Below, in pieces: positions 20,658 through 32,149 of a stretch of 64,000 nt of DNA. The notes below the pieces were generated by a model. It worked only from the letters and a program-made list of their open reading frames with translations, was not told the origin of the DNA and made no database searches. The translations under genes and the position numbers were made by a program. The stretch's first letter is position 1. The number at the start of each line of letters is the position of its first letter. Source of the stretch: Taudactylus pleione (taxonomy: Eukaryota > Chordata > Amphibia > Anura > Myobatrachidae); assembly GCA_031769625.1 (NCBI GenBank), contig JAUIMM010000519.1:491501-555500 (forward strand). The letters are read 5' to 3'.

Positions 20658-22419
20658 TTAAATAACTTTGTGGAAATAATTACCTAAAAAATCTGGCAAC
20701 AATTTGATCGCGTATGGACCCCCCACATACTGACCTCCGACCAACCTCGGGGGGCCGTCCTCAGGCAAGGCATCCTCTGGCTGCATTGGGACACCACTCC
20801 TTATGGCGATGTTGTGAAATATCCCACACAGGACCACAATTTTGGAAACCATAGCCGGCAAATACATGAGGTCGCCACCAGAGCGGTGGAGGCATCTGAA
20901 TTGGCCTTTTAAAAGGCAGATACAGCGCTCCACCACCTGCCTGGTGGCTGTAAGTGCGGAATTATACTCACTTTGTGGCCCTGGTGTGGGAACCAAATAA
21001 GGAGTGAGCAGCCAGGGCGTGGAAGGGTAACCACTGTCTCCTGTGAAAATATAAAAAACAACATCAGGACCATTGTGTACCAAGCTTTGCATTGGTTTCA
21101 ACAGAAGGTGTCAACTTAACAAGAAGCCACGCATCAACAGCTTGTAGGTTGTTTAATTTGTGCAAAATCCCTGATAGCCGGATGACGAAGGAATCATGTG
21201 CACTGCCTGGGAATTTGGCTTTCAGGGACAGGATCTGGAGGCAGGCATCACATACCACCATTACATTCATCGAATGAAAGTGTTTTCGGATCCTAAATAT
21301 TGCCTCCAGCATTGCTGGAGGCTGAAGTGGTATGTGAGTGCCATCCACAACCCCTATGATGTGTGGGAATTTGGTAAAATTTATCCTTCACCACATTAAG
21401 GGAACCCATATCCAATGGCATTTTAATAAAATGATGGAGGTGTTTAAATAGTGCATCCATCACTGCCCTCAGGATCCTTGAAAAGGAGTATATGGGAAAG
21501 ATTTCTGGACTGCACACCCTGAATATATATGTAATGGGAGGTGCTACCTGATGAAACAAATTGCAGGCACAAAAACAGACAAATCTCAGGTGCACAACTC
21601 CAAATTATTAATAATCTATAAATGCAATACAATTTTGCAATCAATAGAGGTTTTTAGCATAATCTTGGCCAAGGTTATGGGCCTACGCACCATATCCAGG
21701 TAACCTCTGTAGGGTAGGTCCCTAACATACTATGATTCAAATCCAGAGCGCAGAACACCCCCAAACTAGCCCAGCTAAGCCACCCCAGGGCACCGCCATA
21801 GTAAGAAAAGTGCAGTGTGAAAGAGATAGTTAGGAGCAGCTACTGCTGCATATAAAGAATGAAAATAAAAAGTGAGGTACATATATAATAAACAAACAGT
21901 GAAGGGTTAAAATGTGTTATAAAAGAAAAATGTGTTTAAATAGTGCATCCATCACTGCCCTCAGGTTCCTTGAAAAGGAGGATTGGGAGATTCCTGCGAC
22001 TATTCCCACGGTGGTTTGAAAGGATCCTGAGGCACAAAAATGTAACACCGACATTAATTGCGTAAGTGGTGGTATTGCTGTAGGACTGTCAATTTGCCGT
22101 TGAAGATCACTCTCTATTAATGAGAGAGTGTCTATGATGATTTTTGGAGGCAGACGGTAGCGCCTTAACACCTCATCATCTGGCATTCCAAAAAGGGTGA
22201 CATGTGTTCTATATATCTGGGGCCTTGCACGCCTATGAGGCCTATGCCTGGGACGAAGTTGAGGTTGGTCGGGTTCTGGAACCATGGCCAAGAGAATACG
22301 ACCAACATCAACCTGAAATGTTAAGCAAGGTAGTTATTGTTTTAGACAAATGTGTTAAGAAAAATATACTTATCTTTTCAAAGAAAACCAAAGATGCTTA
22401 CAGGCCTGGGTAGTGTCAT
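20658..22419 (-). pseudogene. HARBI1-type transposase, copy 1, broken
   Basis: Exons by comparison with the 61 kb copy: 22402-22419 (MTLPRP, donor GTAAGC), 22312 down to about 21081, and 21040 down to about 20658. The DDE nuclease signatures VDGTHI, VVCDACLQIL, PGSAHDSFV, GDSGYP and TRQVVERC are visible. Breaks: a 443-bp insertion with 49-bp flanking direct repeats splits exon 2 at 21489-21931; 8 bases present in copy 2 (AGCCAGCA) are missing near 21369; the exon 2 donor reads GTTAAG instead of GTAAGT; and a six-C run near 20755 shifts the C-terminus relative to the 62 kb copy. It is non-functional as read. Confidence 0.85.
21440..21980. mobile_element. Insert in HARBI1 exon 2: single terminal-repeat form
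   Basis: A 443-bp sequence (21489-21931) is bracketed by two copies of the same 49 bp of exon (GTGTTTAAATAG...AAAAGGAG, at 21440 and about 21932). The same sequence appears twice, around a 243-bp core, at the matching site of copy 2. This looks like a solo versus complete terminal-repeat element. The ends are not clear TG...CA, and 49 bp is far longer than a retroviral target duplication, so a Penelope-like element or a local duplication is also possible. Confidence 0.55.
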
Positions 22420-22520
22420 GTGAAAATCCACCTACATTTCAAAAGGAGAAAATATTTTTAAGATTAATTTTATAAACTAGGAATTAAACCAAATATAGTT
22501 TTCTAAAATTTAGAGAAGGG

Positions 22521-22727
22521 AGCACACATTAGTTCGCAAAATAGTACGCTACATTTAGACTTAAGACATGATTTTACACAGAACAAGCACACATTAGTTC
22601 ACAAAATAGTATGCTACATTTAGACTTAAGACATGATTTTACACAGAACAAGCACACATTAGTTCGCAAAATAGTACGCTACATTTAGACTTAAGACATG
22701 ATTTTACACAGAACAAGCACACATTAC
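22521..22727. repeat. 65-bp tandem repeat, about 3 units
   Basis: Units contain GCACACATTAGTTCGCAAAA, TAGTACGCTACATTTAGAC and TTAAGACATGATTTTACAC. It sits between the divergent HARBI1 and gene B starts. An identical array at 28721-28927 marks the second unit of the element. Confidence 0.9.
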
Positions 22728-23216
22728 CTAGCGAAACATATGCTAAGACCAACACATCTAATTTGTTAATTAATAAAACCAAAAACACTTACCAAAAACA
22801 GACAAATATCAAAAAGTTATAAAAGGTCACTTGGGTTCCAGCCAAAATAACTATAAAAAAATAAAAAAAAGAAACAATATAAAAATGTAGCCACAATTTA
22901 TTAATAAATGTTTATGGGAATTATTGAAATACTTACTCAAAAATATAAATAAAAATAGCAAATAAAAATACGCAAAAATGCTAACTTAAACAAAGAAAGT
23001 AATTACAAAAAACACTCCTTCCAAAAAAAATAAAAAACTCCTTCACGTTCCACCAACCAACAACAAACCACTCCACACTGAAATACCTCCAACAATCAAA
23101 AAATGGCACCTCGAATGGAGTCACACCAAGCCATAAATAGTCTACATTTTCCCGCTCAAATTAAGGACGGACAATAGGAGCGCACAATGAATGATGCGGC
23201 CGAGTAATGCTGACGC

Positions 23217-23233
23217 ATATATAAAAACGTCAC
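23217..23233 (+). promoter_or_regulatory. Gene B promoter core: TATA plus ACGTCA
   Basis: TATATAAAAACGTCAC lies about 40 bp upstream of the gene B ATG (23274). The same TATA-then-ACGTCAC pair stands upstream of every gene B copy (23762-23777, 29417-29432 and, on the minus strand, 59966-59981). ACGTCA is a half CRE site. The function is inferred from position and conservation. Confidence 0.5.
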
Positions 23234-23273
23234 TGAAGGCCGAAATCGGTCTGCTGCATTGAGAAAAAACACA

Positions 23274-23552
23274 ATGAGTACAGAGCAGCAAAGTACTAGC
23301 CAAGAGGCGCCATGTAAGTATTTGGTTTTTTATGGTAAAATGCTTATGTTTAACATTACATTTTGAAACATTTTACATTAAAAAATTTTAAACCATTTAA
23401 AAAAAAGGTGTGGAGGATGCCATGGAAGTGGCTGCTGGGCCTAGTAGGCAAACTACGGCCAAAAACAAAAAGGCAGCCACAATTCACAAGGAAGGAGAAG
23501 GAGGTTTTGATGCAAATGTGCAAAGACAACCTGGCACAGGCACCAAGGAAAA
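23274..23552 (+). pseudogene. Gene B fragment (exon 1 and part of exon 2)
   Basis: Exon 1 is 23274-23313 (MSTEQQSTSQEAP, donor GTAAGT). Exon 2 starts at 23408 and stops at about 23550, where the sequence jumps back to the promoter-side CGCTCCTTCCAAAAAA block. This is a roughly 545-bp local tandem duplication (about 23009-23552 and 23553-24097) found only in the first unit. The Myb/SANT domain is cut. Confidence 0.7.
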
Positions 23553-23817
23553 AACGCTCCTTCCAAAAAAAATAAAAAACTCCTTCACGTTCCACCAACC
23601 AAACAACAAACCACTCTACACTGAAATACCTCCAACAATCAAAAAAATGCCACCTCGAATGGAGTCACACCAAGCCATAAATAGTCTACATTTTCCCGCT
23701 CAAATTAAGGCCGGACAATAGGAGCGCACAATGAATGATGCGGCCGAATAATGCTGACGCATGTATAGAAACGTCACTGAAGGCCCAAATCGGTCTGCTG
23801 CATTGAGAAAAAACACA

Positions 23818-24420
23818 ATGAGTACAGAGCAGCAAAGTACTAGCCAAGAGGCGACATGTAAGTATTTGTTTTTTTATGGTAAAATGCTTATGTTTAACAT
23901 TACATTTTGAAACATTTTACATTAAAAATGTTTAAACCATTTAAAAAAAAGGTGTGGAGGATGCCATGGAAGAGGCTGCTGGGCCTAGTAGGCAAACTAC
24001 GGCCAAAAACAAAAAGGCAGCCACAATTCACAAGGAAGGAGAAGGAGGTTTTGGTGCAAATGTGCAACGACAACCTGGCACAGGCACCAAGGAATATGGG
24101 TGCAACCCAGAGATGGAAACTGTGGGACGACATAGCCAGTGCTGTCAATGGGGTGGGTGAGTTTGAACATTCAACCCGGGAGGTCAAACGCCGGTACGTA
24201 AAAACTACATTTGACTAAAAAGTGTTTACAGGTCCAAATACTGCAGTAATAATGCCAACTTTTTAACCAACAGATGGAGCGACTTCAAATATCGGCTTAA
24301 ACAAAAACTGTCTGATAGGGCTAGGCATGCAGGGGGGACAGGTGGGGGTCCCACCCCTGTGTCATTTGAGCTCACGGATTTGGAGGAGCTGGCACAGGGG
24401 TGTGTGCAGGATGAGGAGGT
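23818..24420 (+). pseudogene. Gene B (NAIF1-like Myb/SANT), copy 1, fused to gene A intron
   Basis: Exons 23818-23857, 23952-24193 and 24274 to about 24420. Reading frames encode MEEAAGPS, then FTRKEKEVL...RWKLWDDIASAVN, then WSDFKYRLKQK, the three-helix Myb/SANT pattern of NAIF1-like proteins. Exon 2 has AAAAACAAAAA where the 59 kb gene has ten As, a +1 shift that takes the N-terminus out of frame with the domain. Exon 3 ends abruptly at GATGAGGAGGT and continues as gene A intron 1 sequence, the tandem duplication junction. Confidence 0.75.
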
Positions 24421-24509
24421 TGTTTACAGTATATCCCTGTTTTTATTATTTTATCCCAAAATTGAATAAAAAAAAAATTTAATTAAAAATGTTTTTCTCC
24501 ATCATTTAG

Positions 24510-25364
24510 GGCCAGAGCGGATAGTCAGACGGCGTCGATGTGTGGCTCGTCCCCTATCCCCCACTCCCACCCAAGCATCCCCTGACCACTCTTCCCCAAA
24601 TTCCCCCTCCACCCCAGACCTTGCCATCCTTCAGTCCCCTCCCTCTCCTCACCTGACCATCCCTCCAACTTCCCCCTCCCCTCAAAACCCACCTCACTTT
24701 TCCACACCCTCCACTCCCTCAGCCATAACCCCTCCTCCTTCACTTACTCACTGGCCAACCTCAGATGAGGAGGATTTCGTGGCTCCAGGCCCAGTCCGCA
24801 GTGTGGCTGGTATGTTTACATTGTAAACTATGGGGGTTTTTTGTCTTTTTTTATTGTGTAAATTAATTTGTTTGATGTTGTCCTTTTGCCTGTGCAGTTC
24901 AAAATAGTAAAGTAGTTCAAATGTTTTTTATATATATCTTTGTGAAACAATGTGAAGGATGTTTTCCTCTTACACATATGACACATGTCCAAAAACTCCC
25001 ACTTGTGTCTTTCTTGTTTACGGTACCAACAAATGTCGTAGTTTTGCTTAGGTTTAAGACATATTTTTTTTTAGGTTATTTCTACTTTTTGGCCCCTTAT
25101 TTTTTGAAAATCTTTTCGTTTGGCATTCCTTTTTTTTTTGGACATGTTTTTGTAACTGATGTTTTTTTTATGGTATAGCCTGAATTTTTTGTGGGTTTGA
25201 ACATTCTAAATGAAGGTGTCATTTTAGTAACCCGCACATTTTTTTTCACCAGAGAGGCCCAGAGACGTAACAAGGCCATTGCAGGAGGATTGGTGGAACT
25301 CCGGGGCCATGTAATTGGCATGCTGGTGGCCTTGGACCACCTTTTGGCGATCCTGCACCAATAA
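24510..25364 (+). pseudogene. Gene A, copy 2: exons 2-3 only
   Basis: Exon 2 (24510-24809, 300 bp) is open throughout, unlike copy 1, and runs from the arginine-rich start through SDEEDFVAPGP to donor GTATGT. Exon 3 is 25255-25364, with the acceptor changed from CACAG to AGAG. Exon 1 with the putative DNA-binding helices is absent because the duplication starts within intron 1. The upstream material is gene B exon 3 on the same strand, so a B-A chimeric transcript is possible. Confidence 0.65.
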
Positions 25365-26162
25365 TTTTTTCTATTTTAAAAAAAATTATAAAAAAAAAAA
25401 AAGTTTATTTGGATTTATTTAAGTCTCATTCCTTGTCTGTAAATCTTAGATTGTTGAACCTTACATAAGTCTACTATTTGTCCCTGTGTTTTTAAGTAAT
25501 GTCAATTTGTTTGTAGAAAGGTCAAGTAAGTATGTAAGCTTGCACATTAAACACATAACAATACCAATAGGTTTTTAGACTTAACGTCAAAAATAGATTA
25601 AATATTTTTGGTGGTAATGTAAAAATTAAAGCAACCTGTTTAGGCCTAGAATTGTAAACATACTGATTCACCATAATACCTTTGGTGTTTGTTTTTAGCC
25701 ACAAAGCAGGGTACAAAAGTTTAGAAATTAAGAAATGACAGTATTAGGCATTAAGCATGTTTGCATTTTTTGGAGCAGGTTTCACTTGTTTGTAATTTAC
25801 GAAGGAAATGGTTGTTTAATGAAAAAAATAAATGTATTGCACACAAATAATAAACACCAAGTGAATTGTCAAAACAAAATCACACAGTTAAAACACACAC
25901 AAAAGACCAAAAAATTCCAAAATCCCCCCCCAAAAAAAAATTCAAGAAGTGTTTGAAGAAGTAGCATGCCAACATGAATCCACAAATGAGGAGAAGAAAT
26001 CATTGTTCCTGAAGTGATATCCAATGTGTCCACATAAAGTCATTTGTGTTGATCAGGTAGTATGCATGGATTTTTATGGTCATTTTAGGGAATAAAACAA
26101 AAACAAAATTTAAAAAAAGTTAAAAGTGTACATTAAAATAATACATGTCTACATTGTGTCAA
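25365..26162. other. AT-rich spacer, second copy
   Basis: This repeats 19861-20657 with small indels. It has no gene. Confidence 0.6.
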
Positions 26163-28619
26163 TTAAATAACTTTGTGGAAATAATTACCTAAAAAATCTG
26201 GCAACAATTTGATCGCGTATGGACCCCCCACATACTGACCTCCGACCAACCTCGGGGGGCCGTCCTCAGGCAAGGCATCCTCTGGCTGCATTGGGACACC
26301 ACTCCTTATGGCGATGTTGTGAAATATCCCACACAGGACCACAATTTTGGAAACCATAGCCGGCAAATACATGAGGTCGCCACCAGAGCGGTGGAGGCAT
26401 CTGAATCGGCCTTTTAAAAGGCGGATACAGCGCTCCACCACCTGCCTGGTGGCTGTAAGTGCGGAATTATACTCACTTTGTGGCCCTGGTGTGGGAACCA
26501 AATAAGGAGTGAGCAGCCAGGGCGTGGAAGGGTAACCACTGTCTCCTGTGAAAATATAAAAAACAACATCAGGACCATTGTGTACCAAGCTTTGCATTGG
26601 TTTCAACAGAAGGTGTCAACTTACCCAGAAGCCACGCATCACCAGCTTGTAGGTTGTTTAATTTGTGCCAAATCCCTGTTTGCCGGATGACGAAGGAATC
26701 ATGTGCACTGCCTGGGAATTTGGCTTTCAGGGACAGGATCTGGAGGCAGGCATCACATACCACCATTACATTCATCGAATTAAAGTGTTTTCGGTTCCTA
26801 AATATTGCCTCCAGCATTGCTGGAGGCTGAAGTGGTATGTGAGTGCCATCCACAACCCCTATGATGTGTGGGAAGCCAGCAATTTGGTAAAATTTATCCT
26901 TCACCACATTAAGGGAACCCATATCCAATGGCATTTTAATAAAATGATGGAGGTGTTTAAATAGTGCATCCATCACTGCCCTCAGGATCCTTGAAAAGGA
27001 GTATATGGGAAAGATTTCTGGACTGCACACCCTGAATATATATGTAATGGGAGGTGCTACCTGATGAAACAAATTGCAGGCACAAAAACAGACAAATCTC
27101 AGGTGCACAACTCCAAATTATTAATAATATATAAATGCAATACAATTTTGCAATCAATAGAGGTTTTTAGCATAATCTTGGCCAAGGTTATGGGCCTACC
27201 CACCATATCCAGGTAACCTCTGTAGGGTAGGTCCCTAACATACTACGATTCAAATCCAGAGCGCAGGACACCCCCAAACTAGCCCAGCTAAGCCACCCCA
27301 GGGCACTGCCATAGTAAGAAAAGTGCTGTGTGAAAGAGATAGTTAGGAGCAGCTACTGCTGCATATAAAGAATGAAAATAAAAAGTGAGGTACATATATA
27401 ATAAACAAACAGTGAAGGGTTAAAATGTGTTATAAAAGAAAAATGTGTTATAATGCGGTGCCCTGAAACAGATCAACAAAGGCAATCCAGGGGGACCCAC
27501 GCCCCAAAAATGAACCAAAGTTGCACTACAGTATATAAAACTTGTAGGACTTACGTAGAATTGTGCCTATTACTTGTGTGCATATTCATTACAAGACTCC
27601 ATGCTTTTAAACCAATAAGGTAGGGGTGCTAATCCAGACTGAGGGCGTCTCCTTTCCCTCAGGTGTGCAATAAAGCACATTAAATAGAGTATATGGGAAA
27701 GATTTCTGGACTGCACACCCTGAATATATATGTAATGGGAGGTGCTTCCTGATGAGACAAATTGCAGGCACAAAAACAGACAAATCTCAGGTGCACAACT
27801 CCAAATTATTAATAATATATAAATGCAATACAATTTTGCAATCAATAGAGGTTTTTAGCATAATCTTGGGCAAGGTTATGGGCCTACCCACCATATCCAG
27901 GTAACCTCTGTAGGGTAGGTCCCTAACATACTATGATTCAAATCCAGAGCGCAGGACACCCCCAAACTAGCCCAGCTAAGCCACCCCAGGGCACCGCCAT
28001 AGTAAGAAAAGTGCAGTGTGAAAGAGATAGTTAGGAGCAGCTACTGCTGCATATAAAGAATGAAAATAAAAAGTGAGGTACATATATAATAAACAAACAG
28101 TGAAGGGTTAAAATGTGTTATAAAAGAAAAATGTGTTTAAATAGTGCATCCATCACTGCCCTCAGGATCCTTGAAAAGGAGGATTGGGAGATTCCTGCGA
28201 CTATTCCCACGGTGGTTTGAAAGGATCCTGAGGCACAAAAATGTAACACCGACATTAATTGCGTAAGTGGTGGTATTGCTGTAGGACTGTCAATTTGCCG
28301 TTCAAGATCACTCTCTATTAATGAGAGAGTGTCTATGATGATTTTTGGAGGCAGACGGTAGCGCCTTAACACCTCATCATCTGGCATTCCAAAAAGGGTG
28401 ACATGTGTTCTATATATCTGGGCCTTGCACGCCTACGAAGCCTATGCCTGGGACGAAGTTGAGGTTGGTCGAGTTCTGGAACCATGGCCAAGAGAATACG
28501 ACCAACATCAACCTGAAATGTTAAGCTAGGTAGTTATTGTTTTAGACAAATGTGTTAAGAAAAATATACTTATCTTTTCAAAGAAAACCAAAGATGCTTA
28601 CAGGCCTGGGTAGTGTCAT
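26163..28619 (-). pseudogene. HARBI1-type transposase, copy 2, broken
   Basis: Exons 28602-28619, 28512 down to 26625, and 26545 down to about 26163. Donor GTAAGT and acceptor CACAG are intact around the last intron. The catalytic half (VDGTHIPLQPP, VVCDACLQIL, PGSAHDSF, GDSGYP) is open. Breaks: a run of three Gs near 28420 (four in copy 1) shifts the N-terminus; a 1.13 kb repeat-core-repeat insert splits exon 2; and the six-C run in the last exon gives the same altered C-terminus as copy 1. Copy 1 and copy 2 decayed separately after duplication, apart from shared damage at the C-run and the insertion site. Confidence 0.85.
26953..28181. mobile_element. Insert in HARBI1 exon 2: repeat-core-repeat form
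   Basis: Two direct repeats of about 443 bp (27002-27446 and 27690-28132) flank a 243-bp core (27447-27689), and the whole is bracketed by the same 49-bp exon duplication as in copy 1. The core has no recognisable genes. A tRNA primer site next to the repeat or a polypurine tract is not evident. It may be a miniature LTR element or a Penelope-like tandem. Confidence 0.55.
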
Positions 28620-28720
28620 GTGAAAATCCACCTACATTTCAAAAGGAAAAAATATTTTTAAGATTAATTTTATAAACTAGGAATTAAACCAAATATAGTT
28701 TTCTAAAATTTAGAGAAGGG

Positions 28721-28927
28721 AGCACACATTAGTTCGCAAAATAGTACGCTACATTTAGACTTAAGACATGATTTTACACAGAACAAGCACACATTAGTTC
28801 ACAAAATAGTATGCTACATTTAGACTTAAGACATGATTTTACACAGAACAAGCACACATTAGTTCGCAAAATAGTACGCTACATTTAGACTTAAGACATG
28901 ATTTTACACAGAACAAGCACACATTAC
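28721..28927. repeat. 65-bp tandem repeat, second copy
   Basis: Same three-unit array as 22521-22727, at the equivalent place upstream of HARBI1 copy 2. Confidence 0.9.
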
Positions 28928-29472
28928 TTAGCGAAACATATGCTAAGACCAACACATATAATTTGTTAATTAATAAAACCAAAAACACTTACCAAAAACA
29001 GACAAATATCAAAAAGTTATAAAAGGTCACTTGGGTTCCAGCCAAAATAACTATAAAAAAAAAAAAAGAAACAATATAAAAATGTAGCCACAATTTATTA
29101 ATAAATGTTTATGGGAATTATTGAAATACTTACTCAAAAATATAAATAAAAATAGCAAATAAAAATACGCAAAAATGCTAACTTAAACAAAGAAAGTAAT
29201 TAAAAAAAACGCTCCTTCCAAAAAAAAATAAAAAACTCCTTCACGTTCCACCAACCAAACAACAAACCACTCTACACTGAAATACCTCCAACAATCAAAA
29301 AATGCCACCTCGAATGGAGTCACACCAAGCCATAAATAGTCTGCATTTTCCCGCTCAAATTTTGGACGGACAATAGGAGCGCACAATGAATGATGCGGCC
29401 GAATAATGCTGACGCATGTATAAAAACGTCACTGAAGGCCCAAATCGGTCTGCTGCAATGAGAAAAAACACA

Positions 29473-30480
29473 ATGAGTACAGAGCAGCAAAGTACTAGCC
29501 AAGAGGCGCCATGTAAGTATTTGTTTTTTTATGGTAAAATGCTTATGTTTAACATTACATTTTGAAACATTTTACATTAAAAATGTTTAAACCATTTAAA
29601 AAAAAAGGTGTGGAGGATGCCATGGAAGAGGCTGCTGGGCCTAGTAGGCAAACTACGGCCAAAAACAAAAAGGCAGCCACAATTCACAAGGAAGGAGAAG
29701 GAGGTTTTGGTGCAAATGTGCAACGACAACCTGGCACAGGCACCAAGGAATATGGGTGCAACCCAGAGATGGAAACTGTGGGACGACATAGCCAGTGCTG
29801 TCAATGGGGTGTGTGAGTTTCAACATTCAACCCGGGAGGTCAAACGCCAGTACGTAAAAACTACATTTGACTAAAAAGTGTTTACAGGTCCAAATACTGC
29901 AGTAATAATGCCAACTTTTTAACCAACAGATGGAGCGACTTTAAATATCGGCTTAAACAAAAACTGGCTAATAGGGCTAGGCATGCAGGGTGGGGACAGG
30001 TGGGGGTCCCACCCCTGTGTCACTTGAGCTCACGGATTTGGAGGAGCTGGCACAGGGGTGTGTGCAGGATGAGGAGGTGTTTGGCGTGTCTAACATGGAT
30101 ACCGACATGCCAGACTTTGCGGCTCCTCATGTTGCCCCAGGTAAATGTTGTAATGTTAAGAACTCAGAAATGTGTTTGGGAAAATATATAGATTGTAATT
30201 TTACTCTTTTCTCTTTTTTCTCACAGAGACACAGGCGGATGAGTCTGCTCCAGAGGTGAGCTTTGGCCGCCGAATCTCTTCTGGCTCTGCAGGGGAGGAA
30301 GCACTAGATCCGGCTGGGGACCCTGTGGCAGACAGTCCAGGGCATTCCCCCTCGCAGGCAGTGGCCCTCCTCACTGATCTCAATGTTAAATCGGATTAGC
30401 ACACAGAGATTCTGCTGAGGATGGGCGCCAATCTGCTACGGGTGGCGGACGCCCTGGAGCAAACTGCTGCGGCCAACGTG
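29473..30480 (+). pseudogene. Gene B (NAIF1-like Myb/SANT), copy 2, truncated
   Basis: Exons 29473-29512, 29608-29849, 29930-30140 and 30227 onward, with splice sites and phases matching the intact gene at 58634-59919. Exon 2 has the same +1 A-run shift as copy 1, so that lesion predates the duplication. Exon 4 (TQADESAPE...) reaches an in-frame TAG at about 30397, where the intact gene has TTC. Similarity is lost after GCCAACGTG at 30480, so about 120 C-terminal codons are missing. It would be regulated by the TATA/ACGTCA core at 29417-29432. Confidence 0.8.
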
Positions 30481-31487
30481 AGAATTGTTTTTATTTGTTT
30501 TTATTTTTTTAGTTCAAATGCCACTTATTTTGTTTGTGTGTGGCCAAAATCATTTGTAAATTTTTTTACCTTAAAATAAATATGTTTATGAAAAAAACAA
30601 AAAAAACAAAAATGGACACAATCATTTAATAAAATTATGTTCAAAATCTGCAAAATTCTATTGTTGATTTATTCAAAAACTGGTTAAAAGGTAATCCCTC
30701 AAACAAACTTACAAACAATACAACGGAAATAGAAACATTTAATATTTTAAAAAAAACAAGGGTTAAAAACAATTTATGAGTTTTAATTAACACTTATCAA
30801 AAAACAAAAGGACAATTGGTTTTTTGGCCCAAAAAAAATATGAAAAAAAACAAACATGCGTACAATATTGTTTCCCTAAAAAAGAAACACACAAATATTT
30901 TAAAAGCCCACAAAAAAACCCATTTGTTAGCTAATTGATTGTATGACCCAGAAATTAGCAGCTGAGTAGTTCACCTGCGTTCAGTTTTTAGCTACTAAAA
31001 AAGGTCTATTTGCTAAACACCTTACAAGCAGTTTAGCAATTAAAAGATGATTGTTTTTGTGGCCTCAATTGATAAATCGCTACACCATCGATGAGCCCAG
31101 GGAAGTACGAAGAGACCATCGTCATTGCGGTAGACTATACCAGACCACAAGCTGAGCGAGCAGTCTTAATGGAAATTGGATCAGACAGTGACGTATCACT
31201 TGTTCCTTTCACATTTGGCGCTCGCATAAGATAATTTATGTACGCCCAAAAAATGCCTCGACACGCCTGCGTTTTCCCATCTCCGCCCCCGTCACCACCC
31301 CAAAACGGACAGTTCTGTCAATCACATTTCACATGTCACTTCCTGTTCACTGTGTATACGATCGACTGAAAAATCACCGCAATCAGATGTACGCACATGC
31401 ACACTGATACACCGATGCATGCGGGGTTGGACAACATCGGCTGACTACGAACGAACGGCCACTTGCGAGCGCCTCTGAATCAGGCCC
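30481..31487. other. Right arm of the 13.9 kb Harbinger element
   Basis: Very A-rich to about 31080, then GC-richer to the terminal repeat. Reverse-complemented, 31100-31487 aligns block by block with 57600-58030 (CATGTGCGTAC, ACAGGAAGTGACATGT, GTGATTGACAGAAC, AAAACGCAGGCGTG), the left arm of the second element. No gene. Confidence 0.75.
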
Positions 31488-31490
31488 TCA

Positions 31491-32149
31491 GTTACAAGTG
31501 AAGTGTATATAGACAAGCAATTACTATCCCTTTCCTGGGATACTCCAAGATTGTCATATTGATTGCTCTCATTGTAAACATCGTTCCTGAGCCACTATAC
31601 AAGAAACCATATAAAATGTTTCTTAAAATATGTACACAAAACACCAGTGGACATCGGGTATCCAACTGGATGCCCATATGTTGAATTTAGAAGGTGAGTA
31701 CCACACAAGTGTTTCGGGAAGGTGTCCTTATCTTTGAATGGTACACATTATGTTGTCCTTCTTGTAATCCCTCTCCTATCATCTAAGGAATGACTGCCAC
31801 CTCGCAAAAAGAGCAAGCGTTGCGGACGCAACCATCCTCAGGTAACGGTGTGAGACTACCCAAGCCGTTATTCTATCAAAAGAGCATATCTTTTCCATTC
31901 CATTTTTAAATGCTGTGTACACTATATGTACCCTTTTGTATTTTCAGTACATCCCCCGGACACTAAACTCCTCTCATGGCAACAGAGACTTAGCGGTTTC
32001 AGATGTGCTGCAACCGCTCTCCACATTTAATGTTCATTTAATCTTGTGTAGCCTGGAGTTTGGAGTATAAGATATACCACCAATCTTTGCATTGTAAGAA
32101 AAATATGTAAAATATACTGTAGAACAATAGTCATACTGTAGAACAATGG
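31491..32149. other. No gene seen
   Basis: Single-copy-looking sequence with no ORF above about 60 codons and no element ends recognised. Confidence 0.5.

Larger units (their letters stand above)
17624..31487. mobile_element. Large PIF/Harbinger element, 13.9 kb, internally duplicated
   Basis: The left end GGGCCTGATTCAGAGCC (17624) and the right end GCCTCTGAATCAGGCCC (ending 31487) are inverted repeats that continue inward with a shared CAAGTGGCCG block. TCA flanks both sides (17621-17623 and 31488-31490), and 3-bp duplications are characteristic of PIF/Harbinger. Inside are gene A (+), HARBI1 (-) and gene B (+). A block from gene A intron 1 to gene B exon 3 is tandemly repeated, with the junction at about 24420. 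All gene copies carry breaks, so this copy is probably no longer autonomous. Confidence 0.88.

Noticed and set aside
21540..21575. Hammerhead ribozyme at CCTGATGAAAC in the HARBI1 insert
   Set aside because: The CTGATGA core is present but no stem II closing to GAAA and no matching outer stems could be found by eye; not enough to call.
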